A stretch of 64,000 nucleotides of DNA from Meloidogyne chitwoodi. Taxonomy: Eukaryota; Nematoda; Chromadorea; Rhabditida; Meloidogynidae. Shown here in pieces: positions 48,285 through 59,539 of the stretch (the stretch's first letter is position 1; the number at the start of each line of letters is the position of its first letter). The position numbers and the translations under genes were made by a program. The stretch covers positions 2,108,001 through 2,172,000 of the forward strand of contig JACZZP010000016.1 in NCBI GenBank assembly GCA_015183035.1. Reading direction: 5' to 3'. The notes beneath the pieces were generated by a model that worked only from the letters and a program-made list of their open reading frames with translations, had not been told where the DNA came from and ran no database searches.

Positions 48285-49166
48285 CAAAACGAGGTCGAGG
48301 TAGAAAGAATATACATACAATTAATGGTACATAATATCTGTTAATAAAAATCTATACAAAAAAAAAACAAAAAAATCATATATGTATGTAAAATTCTCTC
48401 TTATCATCACACACACTTTCATTTTTTATGCATCTCTGAACGGCTCCGACTCAAAACGGCCATCCCCGGTTTTAAAAGATGGCTGTAGAGACAGACATAA
48501 AGAATATGCGGTAAATTCTGCCTGTCAGTGCCTTAAACCGGGGATGCCCAGTTGAGTCGGAGAACGGTTAGAGATGTATAAAAATGAAAGAGCTTGAAGA
48601 TAAGAGAGCATTTTACCCGCAGATAGAGTCATTCCTAACTCTAATACTAGTTATAAAACGAGAGAATGAGGGTTTGAAGGGTCCACAAATATTTTCTCCT
48701 TATTTTAATACTCAATTGTTCTTATTTCACTCTTACACTATTTCCTTAAGTACACGAAATTTTCAAAACCGCTTAAATTCCTCTTAACTGAGAACTAAAA
48801 TAGATTGCTTTCTCGGTGGACAAACTAAAATATTTTCTATCCCTTGATTAGAATCCGTTATAAATTATATACTTCTCCAAATTAGGCGAATGATAGAACA
48901 CGTAGAATATATTGATTTTCTAAGAGGCCGAGAATTGAAATATATGTATGTAGCATTCACCTAGAAGATCAACCTTATAAGATCAATGCAAGGATTATCA
49001 GCTCTTAAATGATAATATTATTTTCTTTTCCTGTTATGAATTATATCTTTTAATCCGGGATTTATTATGAAGAAATATGTTTAAAAAAAGTTTTAATTTT
49101 AATTAAATAACAAAAAGTAAAATAGATAAAATAAAAAAGATTTTTAATATATTATATTTATTAGTT
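48285..49166. other. Spacer upstream of the DIN-1-like gene
   Basis: On the minus strand an acceptor-like TTAACAG lies about 60 bases upstream of the DIN-1-like ATG (around 48342), a candidate trans-splice site. Two short upstream ATG frames occur between it and the start. A foldback element occupies 48416-48590. The rest shows no gene. Confidence 0.45.
48416..48590. repeat. Foldback element upstream of the DIN-1-like gene, ~57 bp arms
   Basis: The left arm (from CTTTCATTTTTTATGCATCT at 48416) matches the reverse complement of the right arm ending at 48590 (TATAAAAATGAAAG). The arms share CATCCCCGGTTTTAA/TTAAACCGGGGATG and GAGTCGGAG/CTCCGACTC. A ~60-base centre separates them. Arm divergence is modest. 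Confidence 0.88.
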
Positions 49167-49709
49167 TTAAGCATTCCGTCTCAAATTTTTATAATATAGT
49201 CCAGAAACAACGACTAAACCAGCAGTTGAAAGTAAAAAAGCAATAATGGAAATAATTGCTACCACCATCCACGTACTTCTTGCGCCAGGGCATGTAAGAA
49301 TTCCTACTTGATAATCAAGATATTCAGAAACGGGAGTCGGATATTCTGATGTGTTGAACTAAAATATAGAATATAATCAGAATTTTAAAAATTGTTGAAA
49401 AAATTTTATCGTTAAATTATCTCTCAAATTTACATTTTGTTTGCACTGTATTATTTCTTCTGTTAAATTTTCGCGCAACTTTATAAGTTCATCTTGCCAA
49501 TTAGGACCAAGAATACTAATTGTTTTATTGGCATTCTCACACATTGATTTACAATCTTCTCCTTCAAGTCCAATTAATTGAAATGAAGTAATAATACAAA
49601 TAGTTTCGAAATAAAAGAAAATAGCAATCAAAATTTGGTGAGTGGTTTTTAAAAGAAGGGCCATTTTTTGTGAAGTTTTACTAGTGAGTTCTTGACAGTC
49701 GTTCACCAT
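49167..49709 (-). CDS. Small secreted-type single-pass membrane protein, unknown family
   Basis: The two exons join QCKQN to FNTSEYPTPVSEYLDYQV over a ~75 bp intron with GT and TTTTAG ends. A signal peptide lies at MALLLKTTHQILIAIFFYFE; I favour the ATG at 49664, although an in-frame ATG at 49709 adds 15 residues. The ectodomain has four or five cysteines (GEDCKSMCENANK, IIQCKQ, ILTCPG) and N-glycosylation sequons. One transmembrane helix follows (STWMVVAIISIIAFLLSTAG), then a tiny tail (YYKNLRRNA). The stop is 49167-49169. The product is about 130-145 residues. I do not recognise it. Confidence 0.65.
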
Positions 49710-50220
49710 AATTCTTTATATGGAAGTAAAAGTCAACGCCCTTCCTGAACTTTCTTATCTTTTTTTGATTCTCCACTCCTTTTTTCACTTTTTTCAATAT
49801 TGGTATGAGTTATTTTATATATTAATGATTCACCCGGTTTTTACAGTTAGTGTGACATTAAACAAGATAATGGCGCTTTTTTGATTTTTTAAAATTTTTG
49901 CTAGATGATACTTTTTTTACTAATTTTAAATGCTCAACTTTGATTAAAAATTAAAAAGGATGAGTAATAAAAGTGAAAATTAAATAAAAAATAAATACAT
50001 AGTACATATGTAAATTTGTAAAGTGGATAAGCATTGGCTAAAAAAAATAGAAAGAGACGCTTTTTGATTTGGTAAATTGATAGTTATGTATATAATACAT
50101 ATAAGCTTAAATATATTCATTACAGAAAAATGAACATTAAAGCTTTTTGTTTTAATTAAATCACTAGTTTTTTGACATTTATTCAATTTGTTATATTTTA
50201 AATTTTAAGAATCTTGTAAA
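49710..50220. other. Divergent spacer between two membrane-protein genes
   Basis: The flanking genes point away from each other, so this 511-base stretch should hold both promoters. It is AT-rich. No repeat or RNA gene is visible. Confidence 0.5.
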
Positions 50221-51575
50221 ATGTTATCTTTTATTTTGTTAATAATGGCGTTTTCTAAATCAAATTTATTTTGTACTGGAGAAGTATTCAAATGGAAAAC
50301 TGAATACACTGAATTTAACTCTAACAATGGAGTTTGCATTGTGGTAAAATATTTTTTTCATTTTTAAAATTTTTTAAATTATTTTAAAAGAATGGAGGTC
50401 AAAATTTAATTCCAAAAAATGTTCCAGCGTCTGCTGAGGGTATTTGTGGCGATAAACTCTACAGTTTATTAAAGTATTGTGCACAAAAAAGTTTCTATGA
50501 TAGCTTAAATCGACCTAGACACCAATATTCTGGTATAAGTCGTTTTTTGGTTATATAAAAATTCTAAAAGAAGTTATTCGCGTTATTTACAATATTCAAT
50601 TTTCTAGAAGTTGCGCTTTATTTTATAAACGGTTGTCTTGAATGTTCTTATGGTCCGGCAGAGGCAATTATTCGTCTGCACAATCATCTTCAAGCTGGAT
50701 CAATATTTAGCCGCTGCGGGAAAGAAGAAAGGATTATAAGGTACAAATAATGTTAATGTAGAATACGTAAATGTTCAAAATATTAGCAATGTATCAGTGA
50801 AATTGAATTCCGCAAAGAGTGCCTCTGGACTGGGAAGCTTCTCTGTTGGAGGTATATTGGAAGGCCGGAAATGCAATGGCCTTTTTAGCAACAGTCGCGA
50901 GATTTTATTCCCCAAGATAGTCTTGGAAATAGAACATAAGTTAGTGAAACTATTTAAACTTCCATCTTTTAAAATTATTTTATTAGCTGTGGGCAAAAGA
51001 AACCAATGAAACTTTTTGTTCTGTTGCCGCCTGTTGATCTCCAAAAACTCATTAGTGAAAGGAATAATTTCCGTGAATGGAATGGTATTAATATAAATCT
51101 TGCAATATTTGGAGTTGGATGGAATGAACGTTGGCTTGATTTTGGTGATGTATATAATTCAGTGCCAAAAAGTAATAGATAAGTATATCAAATAAATTCA
51201 TCACACTTTTTAGCAACTCAGCGATCGCAACCAATTTACTTTGGAAATTCAAACATAATTGAAGAGAAAGAAAAGCCTGAGGCTAATGTATTACCAACAC
51301 CTGTTGAATTTATTGAAGAAACTGAAAAGAATAATAAAGAAAAGAACAAAAATTACCTGTTTGAATTGAATCCACCAATGATTTTTATCTTTATTATGGC
51401 TCCTATATTGCTTGGATTTTCATTAAATTTTTTCAAATATTTGTTCAGTTCCAGACTCTTTAAACACTCAAACAAATCTGAAAACGACTACGAATTAGGT
51501 GGAGAAGCTCCTTCCATGACATCACCAACACTTTCACAAGGAACAACAAATTCTAGTCTTAGTTCACGGAATTGA
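50221..51575 (+). CDS. Type I membrane protein of unknown family
   Basis: A signal peptide (MLSFILLIMAFSKSNLFCTG) opens at 50221. The ectodomain contains Cys-bearing stretches (ASAEGICGDKLYSLLKYCAQ; FINGCLECSYGPAEAIIRLH), then SNVSVKLNSAKSASGLGSFS, an EGRKCNGLFSNSR part, and IEHN joined to CGQKKPMKLFVLLPPVDLQK. Near the end a transmembrane helix (PPMIFIFIMAPILLGFSLNF) is followed by a ~55-residue tail rich in Ser and Asn that ends SSLSSRN at 51573-51575. Five or six short introns are used. The cadherin-like length with a single helix recalls sarcoglycan-type proteins, but I cannot support that with a signature. Confidence 0.65.
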
Positions 51576-52101
51576 AGTTCTTTAAATTGTTTTTCAATTT
51601 TTATATTTTCCCAGTGTTTTATATCTACAATATACGTAATCTAAATCTTACATTGTAATTTTGTGATTTATAACAAATTTTATGTGTATTCCTAAATTTC
51701 TATATTGAATGTATAATTATGTATGTTATCCCAAAAAGTAATAAAAAGTATATTTGTTCTTGGGTAAAAAATACTTAGCTTTAAAAGTATATAGGGTAAA
51801 AAATGAATTGTAGTTTTCATTCTAAATGTAATGGCTACAGGCTGAATTTTTTGTCAGACAATTGTTTAATTTTTTATTACATGCCTACCAAAAGCCGAAT
51901 GAAAAGGAAAACGTTCATCCTTTCATTTTTCAGTTATTATTAGCGGTCGCCAGGTAACGCTCCAACGCAGTAGGAAAATACATGATGCCCCTTTCTCTAA
52001 GAAATGAGATGAATGTCACCTGTCCTTCCCTCTCCATTCCACTTTGATAAACATAACTTGAACAATTTAAAAAATAATTTCTGTCATCAAATTCGGGATA
52101 A
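51576..52101. other. Spacer without a recognised gene
   Basis: The first part should be the 3' UTR of the preceding membrane protein. A G+C-richer patch at about 51940-52040 has no open frame of note. Nothing else is seen. Confidence 0.45.
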
Positions 52102-54343
52102 ATGTTGAAAAAATTAGTGTTCTTTCTTATTTTGTATCTTAATTGTTTGGCGATAGCTAATTTAAAACTTGATACTGCCCAATTAGTTGATCATGAGGAG
52201 GAACATAATGAAAATGAACTAGATGAAGCTAGAAGCAACGATTTAAAATGTAAAAATTGGAAGGGGCGGAATACAACCGGTTAGTTTGGTTAATCAAGTA
52301 AATTAGAACAGAAAGATTAGCCGTAAAATAAGAGTGATTTAAAAAAAGATGATGAGGACATGTTGGACGAGAAGTTTACTGAATTAGAAAATTGCATATG
52401 GAACTCATTGATTACAAAAGAGCAAACAAATTCGCCACGTCAAATTCATCCATTATTAAGCCCACCACCAGAATATCCACTTAGATTCAGTGTTGAAAAC
52501 TTGATGGTTGAACAAGTTGATACGGTTTTTTCTTTATAAAATATACATAGGTGGTACTAATGTACATATTAATTTAAAGTTGTCACGTGCTTCAATGGAG
52601 TTCAATATTTTTGGTCATCTACTTTTGGTTAAGTTATTCTTCATTTTTAAATTTAATGTATTTTCCTATAGTCGTGGAATGATTCTCGATTACAATGGAG
52701 TAAATCTGAATGGCCCCTTGAAGGAATATCATTGGAGGAAGAAAGGAGACGTGAACTCTGGACACCAGATTTTTTGGATGAATCGTTAGTTAATTTGTAT
52801 GTACATAGATGAAGTTTGGTTATTTTTTTAGAAATTGTGGCACTAATGAGGGCTGTATGGTGAAAAATAAAAACTTTTATTTTTTTCTGTATTTTAAGGC
52901 CAAAGTTGGCGATTTAAGCGTAACATCTTCAGGACAAGTAATCGGCAGGTTATTATTTCGCTTTCCTTCATTCTGCCGAATAGATTACCGAAGGTAAATT
53001 AAAAAATTATATTTAAAGTAAATATCACAGTTATCCCGAGGAAAAAAATGATTGTTGCTTATTTATTGGTCTAGCAGATATTGGTCGCACTATTGAGGTT
53101 TAAAGGGGTTAAACTTAATACAATTTTGTTAAATCTAAACAGTTTACCGTTGGAGCCAAGAGCAAATTTGCCACTTTAGCAAAGCAGGTACATGTCAGGC
53201 ATACGCCAGGAGCAAGTCAGGCAATGTTATTTCTTGTAGATACATAGTTCATTACAGGTCATATAACCGCAGTTGTTATTTCAAATCTTATGGAGACTTC
53301 ACCTTGGGCTGTTCAGAGCCAGGCAATTGTAAATTTTTATGGCTTTCTGTTTAATAAAATCATTTAATATAAAATTTCAAGGAACCGGCTCGAGTTGACG
53401 GTCCTTTTTTCCACACCGTTCTTTTTAGATACTTATTTTAAGGGTCACTAAGTGACAGCCTACGTCTTTGTGTTCAATCAAAAAAAGAGATGAGCACTCT
53501 GCGAATTGCTCTTAGGATTCCAGTTACAATTGCCACACTGTAAAATCATTAATTAAAATTTTATAAAGATTTTCATTTAAGTTTGACACTTGTCTCCCCA
53601 TTGTTTGGTGACTTGCGTACCCAAGCATTTGTCAAATTACTTACACTGCTACTCCAAACAATATGCTTTCTTTTTCTTTGTTCAATTGCGCCTGCTAGTG
53701 GTTTTGGCGGTTCAAAACCAAAACTCTGTATGAATCGTTTTTGAAGGATTTTACCTTTTTTTAAGATACTTTCTACGAATTCATGTTCACACTGACTTTT
53801 CTCTCAATTCTGGTCCTATTTTTAAACTGTTCTAAACATCCCTTTTAAGGTAACAACAGTTTGTTTGGCTCTAAGTCGCATGAAACGGACTGTACCACCC
53901 ATCCATAGCATATATCTCGGGGCAAAGGTAAGAATTTTTAAAATTAATAAATTATACGGTAAATGTCCAGTTGGCTATCTGGTAGATAGCCAACCGGACA
54001 GTTACCAAATTATACTTACAATTATGTACAGATGCTCAATCACTTTCTTTGTTGCATTGAACCAGATCCTGCTACGTCATATCAACGACATTTAGGTCAA
54101 TTTGTAAAATCAATAAATTAAATCTGCATTTCTTTTAAGAGGACGGATTTGAAAATGCAAGCGCTCGAGGCATGCCAAACCATGGACAAACACTGCAAAA
54201 CGAGTAATTTAATTACGTAATTACTTTATTTACCTTATAGTTATTCGATGGAGTGGAAGCACATCTATATTGCTATCAACAATCTCTTCTCGGGTCTATG
54301 CTTCTCACTTTTCTGTTTTATAGTCATTTTTGATATAATGTAA
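52102..54343 (+). CDS. Divergent Cys-loop ligand-gated ion channel subunit
   Basis: A signal peptide (MLKKLVFFLILYLNCLAIAN) opens the gene. The ligand-binding region includes SPPPEYPLRFSVENLMVEQV, GTNVHINLKL, and a strand with WNDSRLQWSKSEWPLEGISL and LWTPDFLDES, the classical W-x-D-x-R-L-x-W and LW-x-P-D motifs. The Cys-loop is CRIDYRRYPEEKNDC, with the canonical 13 residues between cysteines and the Tyr-Pro core. IPVTIATLLTLVSPLFGDLR, LLTLLLQTICFLFLCSIAPA, EFMFTLTFLSILVLFL and a final helix near the C-terminus (FSGLCFSLFCFIVIFDIM) give four membrane segments. The join between the first exon (to about 52280) and the next (about 52340) could not be resolved without a stop. Ligand and ion selectivity are unknown. 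Confidence 0.78.
53959..54006. repeat. 48-base hairpin in an intron of the Cys-loop gene
   Basis: The sequence GTAAATGTCCAGTTGGCTATC folds back onto GATAGCCAACCGGACAGTTAC with a 4-6 base turn. Only two or three positions mismatch. It lies in the intron between the exon ending GAKG-type sequence (53928) and the exon at about 54031. A tight palindrome of this kind is either a small foldback insertion or an RNA hairpin. Confidence 0.85.
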
Positions 54344-54873
54344 GACAAGGAACTCTTAAAAAATGATCTACGAAAATATTTAGTATTATTTATACCGAAA
54401 TTTCTTAAAAAACATGTATATACTGTTCTAATTTATATTTTTATTTGGATATTCTCTTATTCGGATTGTCTTACCATGGAATCCCTAGAAATTTGAAAAT
54501 TCTACATCGAGAATTAAAATAGTTAGTGAAAACACAATATAACAAGCTTTTAAGAGAAACAGAACATACATATTATTTTTCAAAATAATGATATGAAAAA
54601 TTGGTTAAATTATATAAAAATAAATATAAAAAACAGATAGTAAAGATCAGAAAAATTACAATAATATTAATTTATTGTTTTTCTGATCTATAATAAATAG
54701 GTCAATTAGAAAAATATTGAATGGAATCTGAGAAAAATATTGAATATTAAATGCCCTGATATTCAATTTAAGGCAGTTATGCTATAAATTAAAAAAATAA
54801 ATACGGAATTGTCAAAAAGTTTGAGATAAGCCTTGTCCATAAATAAATAAATATTGATACAATGTCGCAATCT
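54344..54873. other. Convergent spacer between channel and Argonaute genes
   Basis: Both flanking genes end here. A 46-base hairpin at 54644-54689 (AGATCAGAAAAA against TTTTTCTGATCT) sits near the middle and could act in transcript ending or be an insertion remnant. No gene is seen. Confidence 0.5.
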
Positions 54874-57800
54874 TCAAGCATTGATGCGCAGATTTTTCAA
54901 TTTTGTATTCGTATAACAAAGTGAATCAGATATTTGTTGGTAGTCAAATTGTCCATCGTCTTTTCGCATTCGTGCAATTTCTTCATGATCACGGCTTTAA
55001 AATAAAAGAATATTTTTGAAATATAAACATTGCATGCACTAACTTGACTTGGAAAATAGCACGTCCTCGTTTAGCATACATTAAAGCAATATAAACTGGA
55101 GCCGGTAGAGATATTGGTGAATTTATAATTTTGTGTCTGTAATTTCAAAGTTGGGAAATGAAATTATATGTTAAAAAACCCGAATGAAAGCGCATAACAA
55201 ATCTGTATGAGTAAAAAATTAAACGATTTTTTTAAGTTTTGTATTGTTTGATAAATATATTTTTGTTTTTGTTTAAAAGAAATTATGTTTTTCTATAATT
55301 ATTTTTAAATATCGAACAAACAATTTACTTACATTCTCTATTTGGTCCATTTTAAATTTGTTATCATCCTCAAGAATGGTAAACCGTGGAGTTCGTGTAG
55401 TTCCCTAAGGGTTATATTTTAATTATTATATTCCAATGTTCAATAAAAAAATTAAATATATTTAACCTGTATCGCTGAATGGCAGTTCAAATAAAATTCA
55501 GAATGCTCAGGATGTGTGACTTGTTCGTCTACAACCTGAAAATTAATAAAAATCCATAAAAAAATCAAAAAGAAATACCGTTCCTGGTTTAATATTCAAA
55601 TTCTTGGAAGAACTTTTAGGATTTAAAATCTTAAATTTATAATACAATTTTTTATAAATGGTGACACTCAAACCTCTTCATGTGCGAAAAGACGAATATT
55701 ATGCGTCTAAAAATAAACAATATAGAACATTTCTTACATTAGTTACCTTTTGTGAAACCAAAACTGTTAATTTGCAAGTGCTGGCCGAACATTCTTTTAG
55801 TGCCAAACGAACCATTGGTATTTCATATTGTTTAGCCGTAGCAAACTGCCCTTCGGACATTCCATTTCGGAAAAGGATTAGCCTTTTGGGTATATCTCCA
55901 CGTTGATCTTGATATCGAGTCACACAAGTCTGAGTAATATGTGCTAAAGTAGTATATTTCTCATCACGGCGAGCTTCATCAAAGAGATAATCACCAACAA
56001 AGTCAAAAGGATGCTTCTTCATATTTGCTGCATACTACAAGGAAATAGGTTAAAGATTTTGGATTTATAATAAAAATAGAATACAAACGCCAATGACAGA
56101 AGGAACATTAGGTGCCGCTCCCCTAGCTCGCTCGTAATTTCCTAGAGCTCCAGGATGTGAAATTCCTAGACCAATGAAAAGCGTCCCATCTTCAATCAAA
56201 TCATGGATACTAAAGGATGAAATTTAATAATATTATGTAGAAATATTGAAATTAAAAACCTTTGATCAGCCAATCTAATCGTATAGTTGATCCCGCCCAT
56301 TTTTTCGTTAGTCTTACACACAATATTCAGAACGGTCTCTTGTTTTCCACGCATAGCAATTTCTGCTGCATTTGAAAGCTTAAGGTCTTGCGTAACAATT
56401 TCATATTTCCTTTCACATCCTTTGATCACATCTAAATGATAAAAATATTTGGATAAAACGAATATTCAATCGACTATGTAAATTTGTAACAGCATCGCTA
56501 GTAACAAAGAAAACAAAGTCGCAATTCTGCCCTTTACATATTTTCACACACTCATCAACATCTTCTGGATTAGGCTGAATCATTTTTTTATCTGCCGGCG
56601 GACCAATTATAATACCACGTTCACGACAACAGTTGATATAAGCACGGATAAAATCACTAATGTAAGAATTAAAACATAAATAGTTTAAAATTTTTTTTAA
56701 TTAATACTAGTTTTTATATTAATATTCGCTCTGAAACTTTAGTAAAATAATAAATTTAAATAGGTAGTAAAAATAGTCTACTTCATTTCACTTTCCCCAA
56801 AACGATATTTTTCTCTTGTCCTTGCAGCTGGAATTAAATAAATAGCCCATTTTTCAATTGTTGCCGGAAGATAAAATGAATCTCTAACATGCCATTTGCC
56901 TGAATCTTTATCAACCATTGATTCTCTTTCTTGTCCAAAAATAATTGTGGGAGGAGGAAGTCGACGAGCTTTAGCAACTAACGGTTTCATAATGTAAAAA
57001 TTTAGAATGTATTTAGAATACAATATTAATTTCACATATCTGAATCCCAGCCTCTTTCAAATAATCACTTTCTTTAAGATTTAAAGCATCCACGCTACTC
57101 TCTATTTGCCTTTTTAATTGAGTTGGAGGAACAGCTGAAGCCTTAAAAAATTGAATTTTATCAATACAATTGAATTATTTCCGACTTTTATCATCGCAGC
57201 AACTTCTCTAGCATTTAATTGACTCAATTGTGCTCGCTGATTATCACGAATTGAACAAAGCTCCATTGGATAGTAATTAGTCTGACCCTTTTCAAAAGTA
57301 GTTGCTAAATTAAAATAAAATCTTGTAAGGTGAGACATTTACCTAATGGTGCATTGGGGTACCTTAAAAAATAAAAGATAATTAGGTATTTAAATTTTAA
57401 TTACTCGAGTTTTTGTGTATATTTCCGTTTAAAATATTCTTGCACTGAAACACGCTCTCCCTGGACTTCAATAATATGTGTTGCGGCCGTATTTTGACTT
57501 ACACCACTTAGCAATACCTCTCTAGTTCGCCCATTTGGATAGTTAACAACAACGTGCAAACCTTAATAGATAAATGGAAATACAAATAATCAATTTTTGG
57601 CTCTATTTAATTGAATGCCTTAATCGCTTTTTCTTACTTAAAATTTTTCATCAAAATGGCAGTGAAAAAATGAGGCATTCACTTAATATATATAGAGCTT
57701 TTTGAAAACCTTTTAACTGTTGATTTAAATAAGCAATAGCACCGCGATCAACAGAACCTTAATTTTTGATCTCAAATTTTAATTATAGAATTAAACCATT

Positions 57801-59208
57801 CAAGCTAATTGCATTTGGACCAACAATCGACGCAGTTTTGTCTAACAAAGTACCATCTGTGTTATGAAACGGCGTCTTAAAAACAAAAACATTTAGAACA
57901 AACTATTTTTTTATATAAACCTTTTTGCTTTCTACGATCAATCCAACTTTTTTAGAATTTCGACCTGCAGGACCTTCAACATAACGAACGCTTTTGTGAA
58001 TACCAATTGCCAGATATTTGTTTTGTTCACTAAGCAAAGGTCCATCTTCAGGAATAAAGTTATAGTTCGCAGGATTAATTAGATATGTAGTTCCTCCACC
58101 AAGAATAACGTGGTCTATTCTGAAATGAATGTAACAAATATTTCCTTTTTTATCCAATGAGGAAATGCATCGGCTCCATACAAAAGAAATAAAAAACAAA
58201 CGGGGTTTGAAGCGGATGCTGAGACGATGCAAGCTCAATAAATTGTGCCAATGAATGCTAAATTTAACATTTTAATAGAAATCATTTCTCTTGAATACAT
58301 TTTGCTTGCTCATGTCATTAGTCAAAAATGAAAGATCCGCCAGTTCCACTTGTTTGTTCACTTTTCTAACAAGCATCTAAAGAACACATTTATTCTAGAA
58401 TAAAGGATATAACAATAGAAAAAATAACCTCCACTCTATTAAAATCTTTTAATAATTTATGGTGTTCACATTCCTCTTTATTAAGCTGAAATTTTTGCTC
58501 ATCTTTTCCTTCAAAAGAGAGTTGAACAAGTGTGAAAAGAATTGACTGAAGATCATAGTAAAGAGTATAACGATTGTCACCAAAAACAGACTTTTCTTTC
58601 TCAAAGAAAAAATCAAAAGCGACACGACAGAAATCGCGACGATCCACAACTACACAACTATAAGTTAACAAAATTATAAATTAACTATAAAAAAAATACT
58701 CGTCTTTAGTCCTTTTAGTAAATTCAATGCGAGCTGGCCCTTTCTTTTTTGGAACAGCCGAAATAGTGATGTCATAGCGATAAACTGTCCTAAAATTGAA
58801 ATTTAATGAAAATAGAGTTTATTAACTTTTCTTCCATTTTGACACCATAAACATTCGTTAAAACGCGAATTCTCTCTCCAATCTCTCCGGGCTCAATTTT
58901 TGGCTCCATGTGAGGATCTCCAACCTCAACGCCAAGTGTTTCCATTTCCTTCTTTATCTCCTCGAGTTTCTGGGTTTTTCTTCGCTTTTCTGCCGAAGTC
59001 GTCGTACCAGGAGAACTAAAGATTCTAAATTCGATAAATAGAAGCGAACTCACGTCCTTCTAGGTGGTCTATTACCACCCCGACCTCTGCCTCTTCCACC
59101 TCGACCACGACCACCAGTGCGCTGATTCTTTTCGGCATGACTTGCAAAGGCTGCTCGACCTTGACCACGTTGACCCAAAGGTTGCATGTTAGAACCACTG
59201 CGTTCCAT
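54874..59208 (-). CDS. Argonaute, worm-specific (WAGO-like) clade, slicer residues missing
   Basis: The gene starts MERSGSNMQPLGQRGQGRAA at 59208 and ends LKNLRINA at 54874-54876, with many short introns. The N-terminus has an RGG patch (GGRGRGGRGRGGNRPPRRT). The PAZ and linker regions follow. A MID/PIWI part has ERGIIIGPPADKK and CVKICKGQNCDFVFFVTSDA. PIWI motifs are GTLFIGLGISHPGALGN, where active Argonautes have GADVTHP, and LILFRNGMSEGQF, where they have Y-R-D-G. The final SPISLPAPVYIALMYAKRGR lacks the usual His. Two catalytic Asp and the His are therefore replaced, as in nematode WAGO proteins that carry 22G-RNAs without cutting. The adjacent RRP5 start lies upstream on the same strand. 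Confidence 0.88.
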
Positions 59209-59539
59209 TTAAATAAGTAGCTGAATTTTATAGTTTAATTAGTTACTTTTCAAAGGTCTAAATATAATTTAAAATAATAAATAAATTTAAAGGAAGCATT
59301 CAAGTAGAATATTACCAATAAAAAAATAATTCACTAAACGAAAAAGGTTATGTATCGGAAGATAAAAAACAATCCAACAGTAATATGACAATGCCAAACC
59401 CACAAATGCTTATCCTTAGGCTAATATTGATTAAAAACAAATGGGAAAATTGCCTGAAAATAATTATTTGATAGAAAACATTGTTTAACAAAGAAATAAC
59501 GATAAAATGGAATTAAATTTATAAAGCAACAAAAATAAT
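59209..59539. other. Short spacer between RRP5 and Argonaute genes
   Basis: This 331-base AT-rich stretch separates two minus-strand genes. No independent promoter motif can be pointed out. Its size is compatible with an operon junction but somewhat larger than the gaps in the plus-strand cluster. Confidence 0.4.

Noticed and set aside
55658..55906. 82-codon plus-strand frame
   Set aside because: It is antisense to the conserved PIWI exons of the Argonaute.
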